A model generated the notes under the pieces. It was not told the DNA's origin. It worked only from the letters and a program-made list of their open reading frames with translations, and did not search any database. DNA of 64,000 bases from Helianthus annuus (lineage: Eukaryota > Streptophyta > Magnoliopsida > Asterales > Asteraceae): assembly GCF_002127325.2 (NCBI RefSeq), contig NC_035436.2, forward strand, positions 118,534,771-118,598,770, written 5' to 3'. A program made the position numbers and the translations under genes. Every line of letters starts with the position of its first letter. Position 1 is the stretch's first letter. Below, piece after piece: positions 55,852 to 64,000 of the stretch.

Positions 55852-57209
55852 TCAGATGTTCCTTTTATTTATTTCATTTTCAAAATTCACCATTTTACTC
55901 AGCTTTGAGACAAAGTTGCTGAGTAAGCTCCTATCTCCAGTCATGTGCTTAGAGCTTCCTGAGTTGCAGTAACAGATCTGCTGCACATGATGGTCCTGTT
56001 GTCCTAAAGTCTCTTGTATGTCATCAGAAAGTGCCAGGAGACAAAAGTTGGCCATTTCTTCTTCTTCTTCATCAGAAGAATCATCAGATAGCCATGTATC
56101 TGTTCCAGCAATTAAGCTGACTTGCTGTTGTTGCTTCTTAGCTTCCTCAAGCTTCTTTTCATAGTAAGCAACATCTTTCAGCTTCATGGTCTTACACTCA
56201 GATGCATAATGACCTTTTTGCTTACACTTGTAACACACCACCTCAGCCTTTCCTTTATCCTTAGATCTAACATCTTCTTTAGATCTATCATCAATCCTCC
56301 TTCTATCACTCCTCTGGTAACTCTGGCCTCCTCCCCTCAACCTTTGCTCAAATGTTTTGGTGAGCAGTGCTATTGCATCAACAAAGGCTGAAAAATCTGA
56401 TGATGAATCAGAAGTTTCAAAGGCCTGGCTGTTTGATGGTTGTGGATCATTGGAAGTTGTTTGTCTTTGTGAGTTAGAGATAAGAGCTAAAGATCCCCCT
56501 CTTTGAATGGTTTCCTCAAATATTTCTTCCTCTCTGGGGATCAAGATGCTATATAAGTCATGAAGACTCATGTTTCCTAGTTCTAAGGTTGAGGACAAAG
56601 TCATTGTAAGACTTCTCCATTCTCTAGGCAAAGCATCAAGAAATTTTATGTTTCTTTCATCATTTGATTTAGTTATTCCAAATTTCTTTAGCTCGTTTAA
56701 AAGTTTTGTGAACCTTTGATATGTGTCATTTAACTTTTCATTAGGTAAACTTTTAAACCTTTCATAGGATGAGACGTTGTTTGTTCTCTTGTTTCTTTTC
56801 ATCCTTTCTCCTCCTTCATAAAGATTTTCCAACTGATCCCATATTTCCTTGGCTGATGCACAAGCATCAACTTGTGAAAATATGTCATTGGGGATGGCCA
56901 TTATTAAGAGTGATTTTGCTCTTTCATCCCCTGCTACCAGTTCCTTGTCTTCCTCACTCCAAAGTATTTCACTTTTGGGAGCTCGGGAGGCAGGGATAGC
57001 AGGTAGTTGGTCAGTTACTGGAATTGCAGGTATTTCAGTCATTGGTATATGTGGACCCCTTTCAATGATCTAAACAGAGCTCGGTCATGACCATTAAGGA
57101 AATTGACCATCCTGATTTTCCATTGGGGGTATTCCTCCCTGACCAGAGTCGGAGGTTTTGACATAGAACCAATATTGAAAGCATTATTCCAGGTTTGAAA
57201 GGTGGCCAT
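55852..57209 (-). pseudogene. gag: Ty1/copia Gag with truncated protease, frameshifted
   Basis: Start MATFQTWNNAFNIGSMSKPP (57209), with YPQWKIRMVNFL. A one-frame shift near 57045-57060 moves to the 396-codon frame beginning MTEIPAIPVTD. That frame has the UBN2/gag core (ERAKSLLIMAIPNDIF, AKEIWDQLENLYEG, LPREWRSLTMTL), an RRR-rich stretch and one zinc knuckle CYKCKQKGHYASEC (about residues 269-282). It ends with a protease start YCNSGSSKHMTGDRSLLSNF, where the catalytic Asp of DSG is Asn. The frame stops about 20 residues later. It forms the particle shell in intact relatives; here it is broken and the protease could not act. Confidence 0.88.
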
Positions 57210-57261
57210 ATTTAGAAAAAAGAAGAAGAGCGATTGATCGTTTGAAAATAATTTATTCAAT

Positions 57262-57275
57262 CTGCTCTGATACCA
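57262..57275 (-). promoter_or_regulatory. Primer-binding site of copia element
   Basis: The minus strand reads TGGTATCAGAGCAG, two bases from the LTR end (CCAACA). Complementary to initiator-Met tRNA. Confidence 0.92.
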
Positions 57276-57277
57276 AT

Positions 57278-57505
57278 TGTTGGACCCAGTATGGCCTTAA
57301 CAACTTCTTTTTACGTAATATGGCAAGTGATTTCAGTATATGCGAAAAAGATGTGCGGAAATGGAAATCAGACTTTCAAGAAACAAGACCTACAGAATTA
57401 TCAAGTTTATATCACTTTGAAACAAATTAGTTTAACAAGGTGATTGTAAGATTATTATCTAATAGAAATGAATCTTGATTTCTGTGGGTGAGAAGAGCAG
57501 TGGAG
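57278..57505 (-). repeat. 5' LTR of copia element, 228-bp remnant in the window
   Basis: Matches 49065-49292 with three substitutions and no indel. It breaks off at TGGAG, where the Athila LTR starts. The remainder must lie right of the window. Confidence 0.92.
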
Positions 57506-58745
57506 TGACGTGATGTCGTGGTCACAATCAAATTTAATCCCAATAACAACTATATAGATAATGGCAAGTGGGTATCGAACACAGGGAGTTTGTGGAATAT
57601 GTGTTATTTGAAAGTTTATCTAATTTAGCTAAATTAATCTAATTGCAAGAGAAATAAAATTCGAGAGTTGGTTTGATTGGATTGGTTTTTGAAACTAAGA
57701 ATGCTAATTAATTTGCGAAATGAAAGTTGAGTTTGTAAACAATTTGGAGATGAATGACCATCCTAGGGTTCCAGTTTGCTTCAACAATTGTGATATAATC
57801 CACTAGAAAGAACTACATAGACATAGTTCGTGTGTAATTACTTATTGTGATAAAAGGGAACGAAGTACTCAGATTCCTAGAACGTGAGGTTGTTACCCGA
57901 TGACCAATCAACCCTTACCCAATCCTAATTCTACCCATGATATCTCGATTGCCAACGGCACCAAGAACGTATGGTTTCAAACTAGAATATCATAAGAATT
58001 AACAACTTACAAATAAGCAATCACACACCATGATAAACAAGACATAGATAAAGTTCACCATTCTAGAAATATGGAATCAAAACACAATTGTTTCATACAA
58101 ACCTTCACCCTAAGATGACCATAAAGAACTTAGCCACTCATGGCTTGAACAAACATTGTAGCAAAATGGAAGGAAATTATTGTTCACAAGATTCTCCAAC
58201 AAGAACTAGATAAAGATTAAGTGAAAGATAGTTCAAAGATGATGTTTCCAAGCTTCCAAGTCTCTAATTTATGCTCCTAATTCGTGTCCCACTCAGGTGT
58301 AACCGAATACCCATGATGAGGGACCATAAAACATCTTCAAGACGACATTTAATGTGGAAGTTACAAGAAAGTGTCAGTCGGAGCCGTAACCTACGGCCAC
58401 CTGCCGTAGGTTACGGCGATCAACATGCTTTACGGCCCAATGCTCCTGTCTTACGGCTGTCTTTTTGTCAATTGATAGGAGCCGTAACCTACGGCTGGGA
58501 GCCGTAGGTTACGGTGCTGAGTGGCTTTCTTCTCCTTGTTTCTTCATCAATTTGCCATTTCCTCACTTCTCGATTTCGCCAACTTCCGCCATCCTTCTAA
58601 TCTTTCTAAATCCCTCATCTTAAGTACTTTAAGACATGCATCATCAAACATAGAGTGGTTACCAAGTTCAAGCAATTAACCGAATAAAACATGGAATGTG
58701 CATATGTTTAGACCTTTTAAGGGTTGTCCTACAGACCACCCGTCA
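57506..58745 (-). repeat. 3' LTR of Athila-like element (about 1240 bp)
   Basis: On the minus strand TGACGGGTGG...CATCACGTCA. The left edge is fixed by the break in the copia LTR; the right edge by the polypurine tract. Two strong palindromic blocks lie in its U3 half. An open frame at 58271-58507 is incidental. Confidence 0.75.
58383..58515. repeat. Pair of long palindromic hairpins in Athila LTR
   Basis: 58383-58417 has 15-bp arms (GCCGTAACCTACGGC and its complement) around a 5-nt loop. 58481-58515 repeats the arms with one mismatch and a TGGGA loop. Each arm is itself nearly palindromic (GCCGTA-ACC-TACGGC). Related words TTTACGGCCC and CTTACGGC lie between. Confidence 0.9.
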
Positions 58746-58758
58746 TATCCCCACACTT
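58746..58758 (-). promoter_or_regulatory. Polypurine tract of Athila-like element
   Basis: The minus strand reads AAGTGTGGGGATA before LTR start TGACGGG, preceded by the hairpin TTGCTTGGGACAAGCAA. This layout is familiar from Athila elements. Confidence 0.8.
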
Positions 58759-59220
58759 ACCCATTGCTTGTCCCAAGCAACTCATTCAAAAACCATGTTC
58801 ACACATACGCGATCAACATAAGCCAAACAAAAACATGTTGTCCTTTTAGTAACCCGTTCTTAACACCCAAAACAATGCACCCCTCTCTAAATCTCTCCTC
58901 TCGGCTACAAGTAAGCACTAGCGTTTGTAAACAAGACACACAAAAGGCAAATGGGCGGTTGCACAACTATATGCTTGTACCTAAATCGGTCCTCCTCCTA
59001 CAAGTGCCAAGCATGAATGTAAATCAAAGGGGCTTTTAAGGTTGTAACGAGGCTAGGCGAATGGGTAGGAAATGGAATATATATGAAGTAGCGAAAACTT
59101 AACCCGGTCTTTTATTGCCCCCAAGAAACAAACGAACAACTATGAAACTTAACTACTATATACAAGACAACTAAACATCACTTTTTTTTTCATTTTTCAT
59201 TGCTTTTTCTCTTTTTCTTC

Positions 59221-59252
<32 letters not shown>

Positions 59253-59999
59253 TATAAAATAAACTAATCACAAACTACTAAACAACCACTAATACTATAA
59301 GACCGGGTCAAATCGGGTAAATTTTTTTTTAGGTAACTAACTAAAGGTAACAAACGATAGGCTTGTAGGCACAAAATTGGGCAACTAAATGTCCAAACCC
59401 CCGCCCCTCTCGCAACCATGCTCATATATATAATTAATGAGGTCCAACCCCCCAAATCCCACACTCGCACTCACCAAGACGAAGCTACCTAATTGCCCTT
59501 ATCCTTTTCACATTCACGTCCAACTAAGGACTCAAACCGTATCGAGGCACAAGTTCTAATGCACCCCCGCCCGTTGCCACTCTCATTAAAGACAAGTCTT
59601 ATTTATTTACATGTGTGGCTTCAACTCTCACCAAGAACAAAAGGGTATCAAGGGTTGCCGGTGCATCGTTTGGAGTTAATCCAAGGTGTTCAAATTCTCA
59701 CAATGTTTTGCTTGATTTAAAAAAATTTTAAAACCTCAAAAATTTTCCCCATCCCCACACTTGGGATACATTGTCCCAATGTATGGTTTTGAGGGAAAGA
59801 TAGCTTTAACCAAGAACATCCTACTTGCTTGTATTCTCAAACCCCAATTTTTTTTTTTTAGATATTATATAAGACACCACCAACTCTCACAACCCCACAA
59901 CATATCAACTTCAAACACCACCCTACCTCCCAACCATAACATAAACATACCACATAAACATATATACAAAAATGTACAAAGGAGCAAAATACAACCTGG
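58759..59999 (-). other. 3' untranslated region of Athila-like element
   Basis: Between the accessory ORF stop and the polypurine tract. Contains a (CTT)n run at 59215-59245, T/A-rich tracts and an extra AAGTGTGGGG motif at 59753-59762. No coding sequence. Confidence 0.6.
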
Positions 60000-61655
60000 C
60001 TAATAGTACTTCGGCTGTGGAGGCCCGAAGATGGATGTCATCATATCCGTCCACTCACCAAAGCCAAATGCTCCACCGCTACTGCTGCTTCCTTGATCAC
60101 TACTTGGATTCGCCTGTTGGTAACTCATAGCATGCGGATCCACCCACTGAGAATGGTGCAATGGTGGAGTGGGGTATGACACACTACCATCATTTGGTGG
60201 CAATGTGGTGTAGTCCACAATGGGCGGATCTCCTACAACTGGTTGACCCGCATGCCATTGATCATGCATGCGTCTTTGGCGATCATCGAAATAGCGGTTG
60301 TTTATTTCCTCTTCATGGGCATATCTATGAGCACGGTTCCATTGCTCATTTCTATCATAGCTTCTCTTGATAGCCCTTTCCACACTAGCAACCATGAAAG
60401 TTTGTTGATCAAATAACACTTGGTTTGGTTCACTCCAATCACCGAAAGTGGGTGGCCGCCTTTGCTCAATGATTTGACCCATATCCCCCGAATGGGCCCA
60501 GTATGGATCATAAGCCTGTTGTGCATAATCAAATGCACTCCCCATATAACCAGATTGTACGCCAGCTCCTTGAACTCCCCCCTGACCGACACCTTCTACC
60601 TGAGCATCCACCATGAATGTGTCTTCGCGGTAGTCATCGTCTCCACTCACCTCATCATATGTTGTTTCGGGCTCCTCGGCCTCACCCGGTCGTAACGGTC
60701 TTGCATCCACCTTCAATGCTCTCCACCTTCTCCCATCTATTTTCAACTTATGGAACCTCTCCGACTCCTTGTAAATCCAACCTGGCCCAAGATTCTTAAG
60801 GTCGAATGGTCTAAACCTCTTGTAAGAACCTTTTTCATCTCCTTTAATCGCCCCATACTTTTTAAGCAACGCCGTAATCAACCGGCAATGAGGTATAATC
60901 TTCCTCTCCCCACTATTCTTGCTCAACCAGATGTTATTCAATACTAGGAATCGATATGGGACTTTTGGAGAACCACGCATCAACATATATAAAATCGGTA
61001 CCTCTTGATGCCGCACTTCCATCTTGTCACCCCGTCTTGGAACAACATTGTACATGCACAACGTCAACAATAACTTTGCTTCCATTCTTAGGTTGCGTCT
61101 AAATAACTTCCCATATGTCGTACCCGGAAGAAAGAGGTAGTCGAGCATATTTTGCCATTGCGGATGCTGATTGGGCTCGTGATAGAGGTCTTTGAGACTC
61201 GGGTAAATGTACTCATTGGCTGGCCCGTCATCAAACTTTGCTATCCGGCGCAAAGAGTCGTATGACATTTCTACTTTCACCCCATTACACCGTCCAACTA
61301 ACCTCATCTTGCTTGGGGCCTTAAACGGGGGACATTCAAGTGATGCCACCCATTCTTGAATCTGCTTGTCGTACATCTTCTTTACCTCGCCATCATAACA
61401 CTTCATAGCCGCCCCCCAACCCAATGCCTTAAACTTGGCCGTAATCCCGAATGGCCCGAAATCGGCCTCCCGAATCTCCTTTTCACAAATAAAAGCTTCA
61501 CCTCTTTGTTTCAAATTATTCATTTGTTCATGAAATAGATCCTCTCTCCATTCCACGGGTTGGTCTAACAATGAACCGGATGTCCAATCCGGCTTCGGAC
61601 CCCTTGGAGGTGCATTAGAAGAACTTTCAATTTCTTTCCCCTTTTTCGTCACCAT
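60000..61655 (-). CDS. Athila accessory ORF in env position (551 aa), intact
   Basis: Starts MVTKKGKEIESSSNAPPRG and runs uninterrupted to a stop at 60000. Residues about 40-290 are conserved-looking: YDGEVKKMYDKQIQEWVASL, VKVEMSYDSLRRIAKFDDG, NEYIYPSLKDLYHEP, LRMEAKLLLTLCMYNVVPR and VPYRFLVLNNIW. The C-terminal half is acidic, then Y/Q/H/P-rich and ends with a serine run (SSDQGSSSSGG) and PPQPKYY. No signal peptide, convincing transmembrane helix or envelope motif is visible, so 'env-like' describes only its position. The N-terminal half fits the uncharacterised 'putative plant transposon protein' type. It is the longest intact frame in the right block, implying a young or selected gene. Confidence 0.72.
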   Translation of the reverse strand: MVTKKGKEIESSSNAPPRGPKPDWTSGSLLDQPVEWREDLFHEQMNNLKQRGEAFICEKEIREADFGPFGITAKFKALGWGAAMKCYDGEVKKMYDKQIQEWVASLECPPFKAPSKMRLVGRCNGVKVEMSYDSLRRIAKFDDGPANEYIYPSLKDLYHEPNQHPQWQNMLDYLFLPGTTYGKLFRRNLRMEAKLLLTLCMYNVVPRRGDKMEVRHQEVPILYMLMRGSPKVPYRFLVLNNIWLSKNSGERKIIPHCRLITALLKKYGAIKGDEKGSYKRFRPFDLKNLGPGWIYKESERFHKLKIDGRRWRALKVDARPLRPGEAEEPETTYDEVSGDDDYREDTFMVDAQVEGVGQGGVQGAGVQSGYMGSAFDYAQQAYDPYWAHSGDMGQIIEQRRPPTFGDWSEPNQVLFDQQTFMVASVERAIKRSYDRNEQWNRAHRYAHEEEINNRYFDDRQRRMHDQWHAGQPVVGDPPIVDYTTLPPNDGSVSYPTPPLHHSQWVDPHAMSYQQANPSSDQGSSSSGGAFGFGEWTDMMTSIFGPPQPKYY

Positions 61656-62781
61656 GCCTACACACCTTCAACACCACACAAACAATTCAAGTTAGTATTT
61701 TTCCCAATATTCCCCACACTTGCTTCATGTTATGGATATAAATGAGCAAAAACCAAAAAATTCATTCTTTCAAACAAAATTTCGGCATGATGTCCCCATA
61801 AATCAGATTTTTTTTCCAAAAAATTTCACTAGACATCAACACATTTATACCCATACATGCATTAGTTCACAAAATCCTACATCTATCATGTACAAGCAAG
61901 TGTGTATGTAAGAAGAAACAAAGATGACAACTTTCAAACCTCAATGTACATCAAATAATAACAAGAAATTGCATACCTTGGTGTTGTAGAAGATGAGAAT
62001 CACAACAACTTGAAGTTCACACAAAAACTCACAAAAAGCCCCAAATTTTCGGCACCCCTAGGCTCAAATCCGACCCCAAAACAAAGGAATCTTCAAGATA
62101 CAAGAATAAATCTAAATTCCTTGTGAAATTTCACCCAAAATGGACCCAAAAATCACTTAAATCGGACTATATTTGAGAGAGTTATGAAGATGTGAAGGTT
62201 TGTGGTTATGGGGGTTAGGGTTCTAGAGGAAGAAGAAAGGTGAAGAAGAAAAGTTGTGGTTGGGAGATGATGTTAGAATGAATGGATAGGGTGGATTGGA
62301 GTTATTGTTGATTTTTATTAATAAAGTTATTATTATTATTTATTTATTTACGGGTTTTTTTTTTATACACCGAAACCTACAAAAGAAAGAATCTCATTTT
62401 TTTCAGTGCGAGCCGTAACCTACAGCTCCCAGCCGTAGGCTATGGCTGGGTCTGGACAAATGAGTGTTACCGTAAGACAGGAGCCAAGAGCCGTAAGGCT
62501 CCTTTTTTTTTTCTCTTGGAGCCGTAAGCTACGCCTCCCAGCCGTAGGTTACGGCTAGAGCTGGGCAATTTCAAAAAAAAATTTTTCTTTTTTTTTTAAT
62601 TTATGAAAACATGAAATTTATTACCCTACCCCCCGTTAAAAACCCGTGTTGTCCTCAACACTATGTTCGGGAAATCCATAAAAATTTCCCCACACTTGTT
62701 TCTAACACCGGTTAAAACGGAACTTATTCAAAACACAATAAACTAAACTAATTATTTGCAAATACCAAACCTGGGCCTCTT
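61656..62781 (-). other. Spacer between pol and accessory ORF, with promoter-like position
   Basis: About 1.1 kb of AT-rich sequence. Two AAGTGTGGGG motifs (61712-61721 and 62688-62697) and decayed copies of the LTR's GCCGTAACC hairpins lie here. It could hold a promoter or splice acceptor for the accessory ORF; no clear signal is identified. Confidence 0.5.
62412..62555. repeat. Decayed copies of the LTR palindromes
   Basis: 62412-62446 and 62521-62555 repeat the GCCGTAACCTAC...GCCGTAGG arms of the LTR hairpins with several mismatches. Between them is GAGCCGTAAGGCTCC. Confidence 0.8.
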
Positions 62782-64000
62782 TCACGTTTCTTCATCATCC
62801 ACCGGGCGTAAGATGTAACCCACTTTGTCGAGCTCGAGATTTTTGATATCGTTACCTTCCAAGTACGGTTTGAGCCGATGCCCATTCACCGTTTGTTGCT
62901 TATTTGTTTGTTTATCTTGAATGTCAATATCTCCAAATCTCCCCACTCTTCGGACAACGTAAGGACCCATCCACTTGCTTTTGAGTTTCCCCGCAAACAT
63001 TTTCAACCTTGAATTGTACAACCACACCTTTTGACCCACTTCAAAGTTCTTTTTCTTTATCTTTGCATCATGAACTTTTTTCAGTTTGTCTTTATATGCG
63101 GATGCACACTCGTAAGCTTGATCCCTTATTTCCTCAATTTCATTCAATTGAAGCTTTCTCGCCCGACCCGCTTCATCATAGGTCGCGTTCACCGTTTTAA
63201 TTGCCCAATATGCCCGATGTGCCAACTCCATAGGCAAATGACATCCTTTCCCGTAAACCATTCGATAAGGAGTGGTATCAAGTGGAGTTTTATAGGCTGT
63301 TCGGTAAGCCCACAACGCATCATCAAGCTTGCTTGACCAATCTTTCCGATCCATTCTCATCGTCTTCATTAAAATCCCTTTAATTTGCCGGTTGGAAACT
63401 TCAACTTGACCACTCGTTTGCGGGTGGTACGGTGTAGCAACGCGGTGGTTCACATTATATCTTTTTAGTAATTTACCAAAATTGAAGTTTTTAAAATGTG
63501 AACCACCATCACTTATTATCACCCTAGGCACACCAAAACGAGCAAAAATATTGGATTGCATAAACTTACATACAACGGAATGATCGTTAGTCCTTGTGGC
63601 GATAGCTTCAATCCATTTCGACACGTAATCAACCGCAACCAATATGTACAAAAACCCATTTGAGTTTGGAAAAGGACCCATAAAGTCTATTCCCCAAACA
63701 TCAAATACTTCTACTACCAAAATTGGTTGTAACGACATTTCATCGCGTTTCGAAATGCTTCCCATTCTTTGACAATTGATCAATTCCGGGCATACTCGCA
63801 AGAATCCTTGAAAATTGTGGGCCAATAAAACCCACTAGATAACACCCGATAACCCGTCTTGTTCCCACTAAAATGGCCTCCACATGCCGATGAATGAGTA
63901 TGGGTCAAGATCTCTAAAACTTCAGTTTCGGGAACACATCTTCGTATCACTTGATCGGCCCCGATTTTGAACAAGTCCGGTTCATCCCATATATATTGCT
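62782..64000 (-). pseudogene. Athila-type pol: integrase, one frameshift
   Basis: The minus strand enters at the window edge with YIWDEPDLFKIGAD. The HHCC zinc module follows ([24 protein letters not shown]), then a frame change near 63790-63800. It continues [20 protein letters not shown] with both Cys. The core has [15 protein letters not shown] (D), [12 protein letters not shown] (D) and [13 protein letters not shown] (E). The C-terminal part has [29 protein letters not shown] and [11 protein letters not shown], characteristic of Athila/Tat integrases. Stop at 62782. It would integrate the cDNA; the single frameshift breaks pol here. RT and the rest lie beyond the window. Confidence 0.92.

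Larger units (their letters stand above)
49065..57505 (-). mobile_element. Ty1/copia retrotransposon lacking pol, with accessory ORFs
   Basis: Minus-strand element. The 5' LTR part (57278-57505) and the first 228 bp of the 3' LTR (49065-49292) differ at 3 of 228 positions by my count. Primer-binding site, gag, two accessory ORFs and polypurine tract are in the expected order. Integrase, RT and RNase H are absent: gag ends within the protease active site and accessory sequence follows. The 5' LTR is interrupted at 57506 by the Athila-like element, so its outer end and right TSD are beyond the window. Downstream accessory ORFs recall the SIRE/Maximus lineage. Confidence 0.9.
57506..64000 (-). 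mobile_element. Athila-like Ty3/gypsy element, 3' portion
   Basis: Minus-strand element entering from the right window edge. In transcript order: integrase end of pol (64000-62782), spacer with hairpins, intact accessory ORF (61655-60000), UTR, polypurine tract (58758-58746), 3' LTR (58745-57506). Integrase sequence and an ORF between pol and 3' LTR are characteristic of Athila. The 5' half, 5' LTR and right TSD lie outside, so the expected TGGAG duplication cannot be checked. Confidence 0.85.

Noticed and set aside
60000..61655. Envelope protein of a retrovirus-like element
   Set aside because: Position fits, but no signal peptide, fusion-peptide-like or convincing transmembrane segment was seen.

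Overview
The window is nuclear DNA of a flowering plant, most likely an asterid and plausibly Asteraceae. The basis is the Tekay/Del-like and Athila-like Ty3/gypsy elements, the L1-type LINE, the tRNA-derived SINE and the many small inverted-repeat elements, plus very AT-rich spacers. No host gene with a convincing intact reading frame was found. Nearly all recognisable sequence is transposable elements inserted into one another. Boundaries come from paired termini and target-site duplications (TSDs) read directly from the sequence.

Left block (1-28.6 kb). Two TA-flanked inverted-repeat elements (361-1180; a foldback at 1283-1687) are followed by a lone Ty1/copia-type LTR (2465-2905). A decayed Ty3/gypsy element on the minus strand spans 3317-24748 (TSD CAGCA). 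Its 3' LTR carries a gag-only element, 4732-12063 (TSD TTTAT), whose gag appears to contain a 99-bp GT-AG intron. The host element keeps scraps of gag, protease, reverse transcriptase and integrase. It has a long leader (about 17.3-19.9 kb) made of tandem short hairpins. A solo LTR of the same family in the opposite orientation (24850-28456, TSD AGACG) lies 101 bp away, and a Helitron-like 3' end follows at 28617.

Middle block (28.6-47.2 kb). This holds four small PIF/Harbinger-like elements with TAA/TTA TSDs, a SINE, a broken SANT/Myb-like gene of the Harbinger ORF1 type, a Mutator-like element (33593-34986, 9-bp TSD) and a minus-strand Helitron-like element (35382-44619). The Helitron holds a minus-strand LINE (36074-44418, 16-bp TSD), which in turn holds a 2.2-kb solo LTR (37097-39299, TSD CAAGT).

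Right block (47.2-64 kb). A plus-strand LTR (from 47234) is cut by a minus-strand Ty1/copia element (from 49065). That element has gag and two related accessory ORFs but no integrase or RT. Its 5' LTR is cut at 57506 by a minus-strand Athila-like element that runs off the window, with integrase and an intact 551-aa accessory ORF.

The points most worth a second look are the tandem-hairpin leader with covarying stems, the gag intron, CG-rich inverted repeats about 185-215 bp upstream of the TATA box in three LTRs, and an accessory-protein domain that seems shared by copia and gypsy elements.
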